Shown: positions 27,354 to 36,275 of the stretch, one piece after another
How positions within the stretch are numbered: position 1 is the stretch's first letter
How the letters are laid out: each line of letters begins with the position of its first letter
Source of the DNA: Robertmurraya sp047302285
Lineage (GTDB): Bacteria > Bacillota > Bacilli > Bacillales > Cytobacillaceae
Length of the DNA: 64,000 nt
Assembly (NCBI RefSeq): GCF_047302285.1
Contig: NZ_CP154845.1
Location: 2,108,001-2,172,000, forward strand
Reading direction: 5' to 3'
Program-made: the position numbers and the translations under genes
The notes under the pieces: generated by a model
Databases searched by the model: none
Told to the model about the DNA's origin: nothing
The model's input: the letters and a program-made list of their open reading frames with translations, nothing else

Positions 27354-28441
27354 TTAGACAACAACTTTCTACCTTTCAAATCGCCTGTCTGGTTGGAAAT
27401 TTTATTTTTTCAGGAACACTTATTTCATTACCACAAATCATGATTGAAATTTCCAAGCAAAATACGTGGATCGTTGTCCCGATCACTTATTTTCTCACAA
27501 TAATCTTTATTTTCTTACTTTGTAGAAATACGGAGAAATTAAAGAAAATGAGAGGGCTGTTTAATTCTGATAAAAAAACGTGGCTTCAGAACACTTTTCT
27601 AGTCCTCTTCTTTATCTTCATTTTATTTATGTTTATCCGAGATTTTCGTGCCTTTAACAGTTTTATAGATGGTGTTTTATTACCTGATACACCAATCGAA
27701 ATTATCGCTTTATTGACAACAATCACATTAATTTATATTAGTTTAACAGGAGTTGAGGTGATTTCAAGAATAACCGTCATTCATTTTATTACCATTTCAG
27801 CAGTGGTTATCGCTTTGCCATTCATGCTCTTAAATGAGATTCAACTGCCTAATCTTTTACCATTAGGTGGTGTAAACTCCGTTCCCGAAATCTTAAAATC
27901 GACTTATATTTTCTTTCCATGGATGATGGAAGCCATTATTATTGTTTTTTTATTTGTTTTCCTTAATCCCATTGAACATTTGAAAAAGGCAGGAATGATA
28001 GGCACAAGCGTTGGTTTTTTACTGCTATTCATTCTCATTGTATTAAATATTACTGTTCTTGGAGTTGCAGTTTCTTCAGAGGCCACCTATCCAAATATCG
28101 CCTTAATTCAACAGATTAACCTAACTGATTTTCTTGACCGTTTAGATTTGGTCATTGAAGTAGTGTGGATTCCCACGATGCTCTGCAAACTTTCGTTATT
28201 AATGTTTTGCATCAATAAATTAATGAATGTGTTTAGAAGGACAGACTCTGATCTTAGCTTAGTACCACTGGCTTTATTGTTAGGGTTAACGATTCATTTA
28301 TTTAACAATAATCTTGATTCCATAGAATACTCATTCTTCACTTGGCCAACAAAAGGGCTCCTACTAGAAAGTTGTATTGTGATGGTCTTTATCCTTTTAA
28401 AAAGAAAACAGCTAAAAGGGAAGAAAAAGGCAGAGGGTTAG
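27350..28441 (+). CDS. GerAB-type germinant receptor B subunit (spore germination permease)
   Basis: 363 residues with about ten membrane helices, member of the amino acid permease-like GerAB/ArcD/ProY family. It begins IRQQLSTFQIACLVGNFIFSGTLISLP, the region that forms the ligand site in this family. Overlaps the D gene by 4 bases and closes the operon; a short terminator overlaps its stop codon. Confidence 0.95.
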   Translation: MIRQQLSTFQIACLVGNFIFSGTLISLPQIMIEISKQNTWIVVPITYFLTIIFIFLLCRNTEKLKKMRGLFNSDKKTWLQNTFLVLFFIFILFMFIRDFRAFNSFIDGVLLPDTPIEIIALLTTITLIYISLTGVEVISRITVIHFITISAVVIALPFMLLNEIQLPNLLPLGGVNSVPEILKSTYIFFPWMMEAIIIVFLFVFLNPIEHLKKAGMIGTSVGFLLLFILIVLNITVLGVAVSSEATYPNIALIQQINLTDFLDRLDLVIEVVWIPTMLCKLSLLMFCINKLMNVFRRTDSDLSLVPLALLLGLTIHLFNNNLDSIEYSFFTWPTKGLLLESCIVMVFILLKRKQLKGKKKAEG

Positions 28442-28455
28442 TCCTCTGTTTTTTC
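28431..28455 (+). terminator. Short terminator of the germinant receptor operon
   Basis: CAGAGG pairs with CCTCTG around a 6-base loop, followed by six T. The stem overlaps the end of the B-subunit gene. Confidence 0.75.
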
Positions 28456-28767
28456 CATTAATCAAAGCGATTCCTTACTTAAGTCCATAATTAATCTATA
28501 TAATTTTTATAAATTTTATTATATGAAGCAGTTTGAAGGTTATTTTTTCTTTCCTTATTTCCTACAATAATAGTAAGCTAAGATCATTTATGTTGTCAGG
28601 TAAGTTTCGTATGAGTTAAAATGTTTACTAGTCGAAACATTTTTATATATATGCATAGAATCAATTTAATTATTTAAATAGGAATGAGAGCACTTAGAGG
28701 TAAGTAATAAAATTAAATTTTCTCTGTAAACAAAAAATGGGAAAGTCAATGAGAAGGAGAATGAGAA
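28456..28767. other. 312-base AT-rich intergenic region before zupT with a perfect inverted repeat
   Basis: No coding frame seen. The only structured element is AAAATGTTT (28618-28626), eight bases with ACTAGT inside, then AAACATTTT (28635-28643): a 9-bp perfect inverted repeat followed by TATATAT. It could be an operator or a weak terminator. I do not see a consensus Zur or MntR box. Confidence 0.55.
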
Positions 28768-29577
28768 GTGGATGAAAATTTATTGCTTGCATTTGGACTC
28801 ACATTAATGGCTGGTTTGGCAACTGGCATCGGTAGTGTTCTCGCTTTCTTTACGAAAACAACCAATACGAAGTTTCTCTCACTTGCCCTTGGTTTTTCTG
28901 CAGGTGTTATGATTTATGTTTCCATGATTGAAATCTTTGTAAAGGCGCAGGATGCACTTGTGGGCTCATTAGGTGAAACATCTGGAAAATGGGCAACCGT
29001 TGGTGGATTTTTCGGAGGGATGCTTCTCATCGCACTTATAGATAAATTTATACCGAAGCAGGGAAATCCTCATGAACTGAAAAAGGTCGAAGATATGGAT
29101 TCCAATAAAAAAGCAGTTCAAGATCAAGCTCTTCTGAAAATGGGTACTTTTACAGCGCTTGCGATTGCCATTCATAACTTTCCTGAGGGGATTGCCACAT
29201 TTACATCAGCTCTTCAAGATCCAGCACTGGGAATTCCCATTGCGATTGCGATTGCTATTCACAATATTCCAGAAGGGATCGCTGTTTCTGTTCCTGTTTA
29301 CTTTGCGACAGGCGATCGAAAAAAAGCATTTAAGCTTTCCTTTTTATCAGGTCTTTCTGAACCAATTGGTGCGGTAGTAGCTTACTTTTTGCTAATGCCA
29401 TTTTTAAATGATGTCATGTTTGGTATCATCTTTGCTGGAGTAGCAGGAATTATGGTCTTTATTTCTCTCGATGAATTATTGCCAGCCGCTAAGAAATTTG
29501 ATGAAGCCCATATTTCCATATACGGATTAATAGCCGGAATGGTTGTAATGGCCATGAGCTTACTCTTAGTCATATAA
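28768..29577 (+). CDS. zupT: ZIP family divalent metal transporter ZupT
   Basis: 269 residues with eight membrane helices. The two metal-site motifs of the family are plain: AIHNFPEGIATF in helix 4 and AIHNIPEGIAVSVPV in helix 5 (H-N-x-P-E-G). Mediates uptake of zinc and related divalent ions. GTG start with GAGAAGGAG upstream. Monocistronic, closed by a strong terminator. Confidence 0.95.
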   Translation: MDENLLLAFGLTLMAGLATGIGSVLAFFTKTTNTKFLSLALGFSAGVMIYVSMIEIFVKAQDALVGSLGETSGKWATVGGFFGGMLLIALIDKFIPKQGNPHELKKVEDMDSNKKAVQDQALLKMGTFTALAIAIHNFPEGIATFTSALQDPALGIPIAIAIAIHNIPEGIAVSVPVYFATGDRKKAFKLSFLSGLSEPIGAVVAYFLLMPFLNDVMFGIIFAGVAGIMVFISLDELLPAAKKFDEAHISIYGLIAGMVVMAMSLLLVI

Positions 29578-29589
29578 GAGGTGAAGATG

Positions 29590-29623
29590 AAGCTGACTTA
29601 AGATTGATTGAGTCAGCTTTTTC
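29590..29623 (+). terminator. Terminator after zupT
   Basis: AAGCTGACT and AGTCAGCTT form a perfect 9-bp stem with a 12-base loop and a T run. Confidence 0.9.
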
Positions 29624-29748
29624 TATAAAAAGCCCAGACTTTCCGGATTGCTACTAGAAATTAACGGTAATTAAAATTATAATGAGATTACTTGAGCAAA
29701 TGGTTGTTCCAAAATATTTGCGAAAAGCTTGCTAGAGGAGTGTAGAAG

Positions 29749-30306
29749 TTGGGAATAAGAGATATCCCTCTTAGAGAAAAAAGTATTATTTTTATTGGTT
29801 TTATGGGTGTAGGCAAAACAACCATTGGAAGTGAAGTGGCCAAAAAACTATATCGTGATTTTTATGATGTCGATGCAGAAATAGAAAAAGAATACGGGAT
29901 GTCTGTAAGGGAAATATTTGCAACCTTCGGTGAAGAGGAGTTTCGTAAGAAGGAAAAGGAAATGATATTCATGCTATGCGAACAGCGCTTAAACATCGTT
30001 TCATTAGGTGGGGGAGCTTTTTTGCAAGAGGATATTAAAGAATGCTGTTTAAAAGAGGGAATCGTATTTTTCCTAGATTTATCATGGGACTCTTGGAAGG
30101 ATAGAATTAGCTTGCTCATTGATAGCCGACCAGTGTTACAAGGACGGACGATAGAAGAAATTGAACAGCTTTTTTATGATAGACAGGAAATCTATTCAGT
30201 CCATCATTCAAGAGTGCAAACAGATCATCTTGAAATCGAAGAATTGGCTAATTATATTGTGGACTCCATTAAACTAGCTTGGGATTTATATGAACCACAG
30301 AAATAG
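29749..30306 (+). CDS. aroK: Shikimate kinase
   Basis: Phosphorylates shikimate at the 3-OH with ATP in aromatic amino acid synthesis. 185 residues: P-loop GFMGVGKTT (17-25), the shikimate-binding DVDAEIE, FRKKEKEM, the GGGAF turn and the lid region DSRPVLQGRT. TTG start with AGAGGAG about 10 bases before it. It is unusual in being followed at once by a phosphatidylserine synthase gene, with reading frames that may overlap. I use aroK as the general name; the B. subtilis gene has also been called aroI. Confidence 0.9.
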   Translation: MGIRDIPLREKSIIFIGFMGVGKTTIGSEVAKKLYRDFYDVDAEIEKEYGMSVREIFATFGEEEFRKKEKEMIFMLCEQRLNIVSLGGGAFLQEDIKECCLKEGIVFFLDLSWDSWKDRISLLIDSRPVLQGRTIEEIEQLFYDRQEIYSVHHSRVQTDHLEIEELANYIVDSIKLAWDLYEPQK

Positions 30307-30328
30307 CACAAAAGGAGTGATTACCTCG

Positions 30329-31030
30329 TTGAGAATAAGACTTATAAAAGCGATTCCCAATATGTTTACACTCGGGAACTTATATTGCGGTTTTTTATCA
30401 ATTGGATTTGCATCATATGGCGAGTATAAAAATGCGGCAATCCTTATTTTAATCGGGATGATGTTAGATAGTATGGATGGTCGTTTGGCAAGAATGTTAA
30501 AAGCAGATAGCACATTAGGAAAAGAATTAGATTCATTAGCGGATATTGTATCATTCGGTGTAGCACCATCTTTTTTAGTGTATTATACATACTTTCATCA
30601 ATTTGGTTTAATTGGTTTACTCATTGCAGGATTGTTTCCGCTGTTCGGTGCCTATCGCCTAGCCCGTTTTAATATAAGCACGGATAAATCCTCACTCAAT
30701 TATTTTATTGGTGTTCCAATAACTGCGGCTGGTGGAATTCTTGCTCTCTTGACTTTATTTGGGGGCAGATTACCTGATATTATTACAACAGTAGTATATA
30801 CAGCACTTTGTTTTCTAATGGTCAGCAGAATTCGAATTCCTAGTCTAAAGGAAGTTCCACTACCTAAATATGGAACCATTGTCACAATCTTTTTAGGTTG
30901 CCTTCTCTATGTTATATACAAAGGAACATATGGAAAGTTTCCTTATTTAATTTATATTGCTGCACCTTTATATGTAGCGTATTTAGCGTACCGCTTTGTT
31001 AAGGGTAGACATAAAAAAGATATTGAATAA
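30329..31030 (+). CDS. pssA: CDP-diacylglycerol-serine O-phosphatidyltransferase
   Basis: Membrane enzyme that makes phosphatidylserine from CDP-diacylglycerol and serine, on the way to phosphatidylethanolamine. The CDP-alcohol phosphatidyltransferase motif D-G-x2-A-R-x8-G-x3-D-x3-D is intact (DSMDGRLARMLKADS then LGKELDSLADIVSFG). Six or more hydrophobic helices follow. AAAGGAG at 30311-30317 best serves TTG 30329 (product 233 residues beginning RIRLIKAIPNMFTLGNL after the start); GTG 30317 and ATG 30290 are in frame, and the latter would overlap aroK. No psd gene follows; a terminator does. Confidence 0.92.
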   Translation: MRIRLIKAIPNMFTLGNLYCGFLSIGFASYGEYKNAAILILIGMMLDSMDGRLARMLKADSTLGKELDSLADIVSFGVAPSFLVYYTYFHQFGLIGLLIAGLFPLFGAYRLARFNISTDKSSLNYFIGVPITAAGGILALLTLFGGRLPDIITTVVYTALCFLMVSRIRIPSLKEVPLPKYGTIVTIFLGCLLYVIYKGTYGKFPYLIYIAAPLYVAYLAYRFVKGRHKKDIE

Positions 31031-31035
31031 ATTTT

Positions 31036-31072
31036 AACCAACTCTCATGATATGAAGGAGTTGGTTTTTTTT
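31036..31072 (+). terminator. Terminator after pssA
   Basis: AACCAACTC and GAGTTGGTT form a perfect stem with a 13-base loop followed by a long T run. Confidence 0.92.
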
Positions 31073-31085
31073 ATCTATCTTTTTC

Positions 31086-31114
31086 TTGACAACAAAATGA
31101 AGGCTAATTATAGT
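31086..31114 (+). promoter_or_regulatory. SigA-type promoter of the MarR-MMPL operon
   Basis: TTGACA (31086-31091), 17 bases, TATAGT (31109-31114). Confidence 0.78.
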
Positions 31115-31128
31115 TAATCTTATGTATA

Positions 31129-31143
31129 GTTAAACAGTTGAAC
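31129..31143. promoter_or_regulatory. Candidate MarR operator downstream of the promoter
   Basis: GTTAAACAGTTGAAC fits the palindrome GTTnAACnGTTnAAC (12 of 15 positions symmetric), placed 15 bases after the -10 box where a bound repressor would block transcription. A direct repeat TATAGTTAA also occurs at 31109 and 31125. Inferred autorepression site. Confidence 0.45.
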
Positions 31144-31180
31144 AATTAAAGAGTTTAAGTATTAGGAGGTGATGAACCAA

Positions 31181-31633
31181 ATGTCTAATGAAGACATTCA
31201 GAAATTAGTTGATCGATATGTAGATGTTTCTTTTTCAGTGACTAAAAAAGCGGAAGCATTAATTACAGAGCAGTTAGGAAGTAATTTAACCCATGATCAA
31301 CTCTATATATTAAGGTATATAAATCGAGTAGGTTCATGTACTTCAACCGCTCTTTCAGATGAATTTGAAGTGAAAAAAAGTGCAATTACAGCGATAATCA
31401 ACCGACTTTGGGAAAAAGGTTTCATTCTGAGGACTAGAGATGAAAAGGACCGTCGAGTTGTCTACTTAGCTCTGACAGAAAAAGGTGAAGATTTATTTTG
31501 GAAAATTGACGAAAGAATTCATCATTTAGTTCAAGGGCTAATTTCTCAGTTTGAACCATCTGAAATTGTACAGTTTATTGAAACATATGAGAAGCTAAAT
31601 CATGTTTTAATTGACTTAAAGAATAAAAGTTAG
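31181..31633 (+). CDS. MarR family transcriptional regulator (YdgG-like)
   Basis: 150 residues with a winged helix: HTH around TSTALSDEFEVKKSAITAIINRL and the wing DEKDRRVVYLALTEKG, both typical of MarR proteins. GGAGG at 31165-31169 is spaced for ATG 31181; ATG 31172 and GTG 31169 are too close. It lies directly before an MMPL transporter, the same pairing as ydgG-ydgH in B. subtilis, and probably represses that operon until a toxic compound is bound. Confidence 0.93.
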   Translation: MSNEDIQKLVDRYVDVSFSVTKKAEALITEQLGSNLTHDQLYILRYINRVGSCTSTALSDEFEVKKSAITAIINRLWEKGFILRTRDEKDRRVVYLALTEKGEDLFWKIDERIHHLVQGLISQFEPSEIVQFIETYEKLNHVLIDLKNKS

Positions 31634-31675
31634 AACTTCATTTAACATAACTGACTGATTGATGGGGGAAGGAAT

Positions 31676-34600
31676 ATGAATTTTATTATTAAAAATAAAT
31701 GGTTAGTCCTGATCGTGTGGATTATTGTTGCTGTTGGTTTATTTTTTGCAGCACCAAATATGAGTGATCTTGTACGGGAAAAAGGGCAATTAAAAGTGCC
31801 TGATGAGTACTCATCCGCCCAAGCTGGGAAGATTATGCAGGAGGTTCAAGATCAGGAAGGTGGAGAAAAAGAAACAACGGTAGCATTGGTATTTCATAAT
31901 GAAGATCAATTAACGAATGAAGATATAAAAGAAGCAGAGAGAGCGATACGCATTCTTGAAAACAAGAAAGAAGAGCTTAGTATTACGAATATCTTAACTC
32001 ATTTTAATGAGGATCTTCTTAAAACGCAGCTTGTATCAGAGGATGGGAAAGCCATTCTTGCATCCATTAGTCTGAAGTGGGAGGATCGAGAGCAAAAAGA
32101 AGTTAAGGAAGCTTTGTATCATACGTTAAATGATGTAAAAGTGGATCATTACTTTACAAGTGAATGGCTCATCAATGAAGATTTAGTAAATAGCTCCCAA
32201 GAGGGATTAAAGAAGACAGAAGGGATCACAGTTGTTTTCATATTATTGGTGCTACTCCTTGTCTTTAAATCATTTATTGCACCAGTTATCCCATTGGTTA
32301 CAGTTGGCTTTACTTATTTAACGTCCCAATCGATCGTTTCTTTTTTGGTGGACCAAGTGGATTTTCCAATTTCCACCTATACACAGATTTTCTTGGTAGC
32401 GATTCTTTTTGGAATTGGGACCGATTATTGTATTCTCTTACTAAGTCGATTTAAGGAAGAATTATCGCAAAAAGAAACGGTTGCAGAAGCAATTGTTGAA
32501 ACGTATCGGAATGCTGGAAGAACCGTTCTGTTTAGTGGGATTGCTGTAATGATTGGTTTTGCCGCAATTGGTTTTTCCCAATTCATCTTATATCAATCTG
32601 CCGCTGCTGTTGCGGTAGGGGTTGCAATTTTACTATTGGCTCTCTTTACGATTGTTCCGTTTTTCATGGCAGTGCTTGGAGGCAAGCTTTTTTGGCCATC
32701 AAAGAGTAAAGGGGAGCATGCTGATAGTAAACTTTGGGCATTGGCAGGGAAATTCTCTCTTGGAAGACCGTTCGTCTCTTTACTTCTTGTTGCTATTATT
32801 TGTGTTCCATTTTTAATGACCTATGATGGAGAATTATCCTTTGACTCTATGGAAGAAATAAGTGGTGAAGTGGGCTCTATTCAGGCTTTTGATGTAATCG
32901 CCGATAGCTTTAGTCCAGGCGAAGCAATGCCAACAAACATTGTCATCAAGAATGATGAAGCGATGGATTCTGTTGAGTATATTGCACTTGTGGATCAAAT
33001 AACGAAAGAATTAGAAAAGATTGAATTGGTACAAACGGTTCGTTCCGTTACGATGCCAACAGGAGAACCAATTGAGGACTTTCTTGTGGCAAAACAAGCA
33101 GAAACACTTGGAGAAGGGCTTGGAACTGGAAAAGAAGGGATTTTGAAAATCAGTGACGGTTTACAGGATGCAAGTCAGGAATTATCAAAATCTGAACCAG
33201 AACTGAACAAGGCAACAGATGGGATAAATGAATTGATTTCAGGTACAGGTCAACTTCAAGAAGGTTTCACAGAGATCCAAACAAATTTGGCGAAAATAGA
33301 AGATGGTATTCGTCAAGGATCAGCTGGTTCAACAGAAATTATAAAAGGACTGGAACAAGCAAAATCTGGAGTCGAGCTATTACTTGATAAGTACAGAAGT
33401 GAGCTTTTAGCAAACTATGATTTGATAGGGGACAATATTTCACAACTAAGCTCTGGTTATCAACAGCTAGGAGCGGCAATTGGAGGGCTAGCTGATACGA
33501 CCGATTCATTATTTATTTATCTAGACAATCAATATGAAGTCCTTGCTACTGATCCACAGTATCAAGTATTGAAAGGTACGGTAAATGGATATCTTCATGG
33601 TATTCCGGATCAACAGTCTGGTTTATTGGATTCTATCAAACAATTAAATGAAGGTCTTTCAGGAATTAATGAAGGGATGGATAAAGCGAATACAGGCTTT
33701 GATTTGGCTCTTCAAAAAGGGAGAACTGAACTGGGTACAGGTCTTCAACAATTGCTGGAAGGAATTGAAGCTCAACAAGCCGGATTAAACAAGTTGGCTG
33801 ATGGTCAAGATATGATTGTGGGAAATCTACCGCAGCTGACACAAGGGATCGTGAGTGTAAATGATGGACAAAAGCAACTCCTTGATGGCTTTGGGGATCT
33901 TGGTGAACAATTATCGCTTCTAACGGAGGGGCTCGATCAAAGTGCAGATGGGCTTTATCAAGTATCGGAAGGATTAGGTTCTGCCCAGGATTATCTTTCT
34001 GGATTATCAGAAGCAGGAGAAATGAGTGGGTTGTACCTTCCTGCTGAAGTACTAAAAAGTGACGATTTTATTCAAGTACTAGATACGTATATGTCAGAAG
34101 ATCGAAAAGTAATGACGATGGATGTCATTTTTGATGCCAGTCCATATTCGAACGAAGCGATTGCTCAAGTAGATGAAATGAGCGAAGCAGTTGAGCGCGC
34201 AACGAAGGGAACGAAGTTAGAAAATGCGAAAGTGGCAATAGGTGGAATTACAAGTACTAATGCTGATTTAAGTACAATGTCTGGAAAAGATTATTCTAGA
34301 ACAGTGGTATATATGTTAATAGGTATTGCCATTATCTTAGTCTTTCTTTTCCGTTCGTTAATCATGCCTCTTTATATCATTGGTTCATTAATTCTCACAT
34401 ATTTTACATCAATGGCGATAAATGAAGTGCTATTTGTCAATATATTAGGATATGGTGGTATAAGCTGGGCTGTTCCGTTCTTTGCCTTCGTCATTCTAGT
34501 TGCTCTTGGGGTAGACTATAGTATATTTTTAATGGATCGCTTCAATGAGTATAAAGACTTATTGATTAGTCAAGCAATGTTTATGGCTATGAAAAAGATG

Positions 34601-34804
34601 GGGACAGTTATCATTTCAGCTGCTATCATATTAGGAGGTACATTTGCAGCAATGATTCCTTCTGGTATGCTGTCATTAGTACAAATCGCATCCATTACCA
34701 TTGTCGGATTATTATTGTATGCTTTTGTTGTGTTACCTCTGTTTATTCCAGTAATGGTGAAAAACTTCGGAGAAGCAAACTGGTGGCCATTTAAAAGAGT
34801 ATAA
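31676..34804 (+). CDS. MMPL/RND family exporter (YdgH-like)
   Basis: 1042 residues. Two six-helix MMPL halves: helices at about 7-25 and 180-340, then 375-395 and 870-1035. Between the halves lies a long external region (about 400-800) with repeated Gly-Leu-heptad patterns (for example GLQDASQELSKSEPELNKA, GLYQVSEGLGSAQDYLSGL) predicted to form an extended coiled coil, as in YhgE/Pip and YdgH-type proteins. RND proton-relay Asp candidates occur in the GIGTDYCILLLSRF and LGVDYSIFLMDRF helices. Follows the MarR gene by 42 bases with GGGGGAAGG before the ATG. Substrate unknown; small hydrophobic or lipid-like compounds are typical. Confidence 0.93.
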   Translation: MNFIIKNKWLVLIVWIIVAVGLFFAAPNMSDLVREKGQLKVPDEYSSAQAGKIMQEVQDQEGGEKETTVALVFHNEDQLTNEDIKEAERAIRILENKKEELSITNILTHFNEDLLKTQLVSEDGKAILASISLKWEDREQKEVKEALYHTLNDVKVDHYFTSEWLINEDLVNSSQEGLKKTEGITVVFILLVLLLVFKSFIAPVIPLVTVGFTYLTSQSIVSFLVDQVDFPISTYTQIFLVAILFGIGTDYCILLLSRFKEELSQKETVAEAIVETYRNAGRTVLFSGIAVMIGFAAIGFSQFILYQSAAAVAVGVAILLLALFTIVPFFMAVLGGKLFWPSKSKGEHADSKLWALAGKFSLGRPFVSLLLVAIICVPFLMTYDGELSFDSMEEISGEVGSIQAFDVIADSFSPGEAMPTNIVIKNDEAMDSVEYIALVDQITKELEKIELVQTVRSVTMPTGEPIEDFLVAKQAETLGEGLGTGKEGILKISDGLQDASQELSKSEPELNKATDGINELISGTGQLQEGFTEIQTNLAKIEDGIRQGSAGSTEIIKGLEQAKSGVELLLDKYRSELLANYDLIGDNISQLSSGYQQLGAAIGGLADTTDSLFIYLDNQYEVLATDPQYQVLKGTVNGYLHGIPDQQSGLLDSIKQLNEGLSGINEGMDKANTGFDLALQKGRTELGTGLQQLLEGIEAQQAGLNKLADGQDMIVGNLPQLTQGIVSVNDGQKQLLDGFGDLGEQLSLLTEGLDQSADGLYQVSEGLGSAQDYLSGLSEAGEMSGLYLPAEVLKSDDFIQVLDTYMSEDRKVMTMDVIFDASPYSNEAIAQVDEMSEAVERATKGTKLENAKVAIGGITSTNADLSTMSGKDYSRTVVYMLIGIAIILVFLFRSLIMPLYIIGSLILTYFTSMAINEVLFVNILGYGGISWAVPFFAFVILVALGVDYSIFLMDRFNEYKDLLISQAMFMAMKKMGTVIISAAIILGGTFAAMIPSGMLSLVQIASITIVGLLLYAFVVLPLFIPVMVKNFGEANWWPFKRV

Positions 34805-34809
34805 ATAGT

Positions 34810-34842
34810 ATGAAGCACGAAAATACTCGTGCTTCATTTTTA
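34810..34842 (+). terminator. Terminator after the MMPL exporter gene
   Basis: ATGAAGCACGA and TCGTGCTTCAT form a perfect 11-bp stem followed by a T-rich tract. Confidence 0.9.
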
Positions 34843-34901
34843 TGTTGTATAGAAAATATTTCGAATTCTAAAATAATATGACTTAAGAATGAAAAAAACT
34901 C

Positions 34902-34930
34902 TTGATACAAAGAAACTGAAGGTATATGAT
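34902..34930 (+). promoter_or_regulatory. SigA-type promoter of the aminotransferase gene
   Basis: TTGATA, 17 bases, TATGAT. The start codon lies about 110 bases downstream, leaving an untranslated leader without an evident riboswitch fold. Confidence 0.65.
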
Positions 34931-35039
34931 AAGAGAAAATCTTTTTTAAGATACAGATAATTTAAAAAAATTATTGTGCATTCTCATATCTTATGGAATG
35001 AAGTTGGAACAACATTTTTTAAAAAAGGAAGGGACCCAA

Positions 35040-36224
35040 ATGGAATATTTATTCTCAGAGCAAACTAAACACTTTAAATCATCAGCTGTACGAGATATTT
35101 TAAGTGTCATACAACAAGGAAATGTCATATCTTTTGCAGGAGGACTACCATCTGATGATTACTTCCCGATTGAAGCCGTACAAAATGCATATGAAAAAGT
35201 GTTTGCTTCTGGAAAATCAGCACTACAATATGGCTTAACAGAAGGTTTTACGCCACTAAGAGAGTCTGTACAAACTGTAATGGCACAAAAAGGAATTCAG
35301 TCAACAGTCGAGAAGATCTTATTAACAACGGGTTCCCAGCAAGTTATTGACTTATTTTCAAGAATCATGCTTGCAGAAGGTGATGTTGTTCTAACAGAAG
35401 ATCCTACATATTTGGCTGCTCTGCAAGTATTTCGTTCCTACGGAGCTAAGGTGGTTGCTGTACAGGGTGACGAAAAGGGTATGGATCCGCAAGATTTAGA
35501 AGAAAAAATGCGGATTTACCAACCTAAATTCGTCTATATTGTACCAACATTTTCAAATCCAGAAGCAAAAATTTGGAGCGAAGAGAGACGTCAAAAATTA
35601 GTGGAACTATGTTATCAGTATAATGTTTTAACACTAGAAGATGATCCATATGGAGAATTAAATTTCACCAATGATACATTCCGTCCAATTGCTTCTTTTG
35701 ATGAAAAGGAAAGCCATATTCTTTATACAAGTACCTTTTCAAAAACGGTTGTTCCTGGATTGAGAACAGGTTGGGTGACTGGTCCAGCTGAAGTTATTGC
35801 GATGATGTCACAGGCGAAGCAGATGACTGATTTACATTCTAGTTCCATAGACCAACAGGCTCTATATTTCATTATGAGGGATTTTGATTTGCAAAATCAT
35901 ATTGAAACATTGAGGAAAGAATATTATTTCCGTATGACCATTATGAGGGATTATCTAAATAAACTTGACCGTGGCTTATTTAAATGGGAGGAGCCAAAAG
36001 GTGGCATGTTCATGTGGATTGAAGGGGACGAGAATCTGGATGCGACCAACCTTTTAGCTGAAGCGGTTAAAAATGGAGTTGCGTATGTACCAGGTACACC
36101 TTTCTATGTAAATGAGCCAAAGCTAAATACATTCCGCTTAAATTTCAGTCACTCTACTCCGGAAAATATTAAACTTGGTATGGACCGCCTTGTTTCTGTA
36201 TTAACGAAACAAGTGACGGTTTAA
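35040..36224 (+). CDS. PLP-dependent aminotransferase, class I/II (2-aminoadipate aminotransferase-like)
   Basis: 394 residues, fold type I aminotransferase of the group that shares its catalytic domain with MocR regulators and LysN-type enzymes. Seen: TTGSQQVIDLFSRI (cofactor phosphate region), YIVPTFSNPEAKIWS, EDDPYGELNF with the pyridoxal Asp, STFSKTVVPGLRTGW with the Schiff-base Lys, and LRLNFSHSTPENI near the end. AAGGAAGGG before ATG 35040 decides the start; an in-frame ATG 66 bases upstream has no such site. Substrate uncertain (aromatic or branched-chain amino acids, or 2-aminoadipate). Confidence 0.9.
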   Translation: MEYLFSEQTKHFKSSAVRDILSVIQQGNVISFAGGLPSDDYFPIEAVQNAYEKVFASGKSALQYGLTEGFTPLRESVQTVMAQKGIQSTVEKILLTTGSQQVIDLFSRIMLAEGDVVLTEDPTYLAALQVFRSYGAKVVAVQGDEKGMDPQDLEEKMRIYQPKFVYIVPTFSNPEAKIWSEERRQKLVELCYQYNVLTLEDDPYGELNFTNDTFRPIASFDEKESHILYTSTFSKTVVPGLRTGWVTGPAEVIAMMSQAKQMTDLHSSSIDQQALYFIMRDFDLQNHIETLRKEYYFRMTIMRDYLNKLDRGLFKWEEPKGGMFMWIEGDENLDATNLLAEAVKNGVAYVPGTPFYVNEPKLNTFRLNFSHSTPENIKLGMDRLVSVLTKQVTV

Positions 36225-36229
36225 TGAAG

Positions 36230-36260
36230 AAGAGTCAGTGAATATTCGCTGACTCTTTTT
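36230..36260. terminator. Terminator between the aminotransferase and cwlJ genes
   Basis: AAGAGTCAG and CTGACTCTT form the stem, with a T run on the plus strand. The two genes converge here. Confidence 0.88.
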
Positions 36261-36275
36261 AGTAGGTTATTATTT

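Noticed and set aside
32622..32816. Alternative-frame small protein inside the MMPL gene
   Set aside because: Overlaps conserved transmembrane coding sequence in another frame and has no independent signals.
34974..35040. Upstream in-frame ATG for the aminotransferase
   Set aside because: No ribosome site there, while AAGGAAGGG is ideally placed before ATG 35040.
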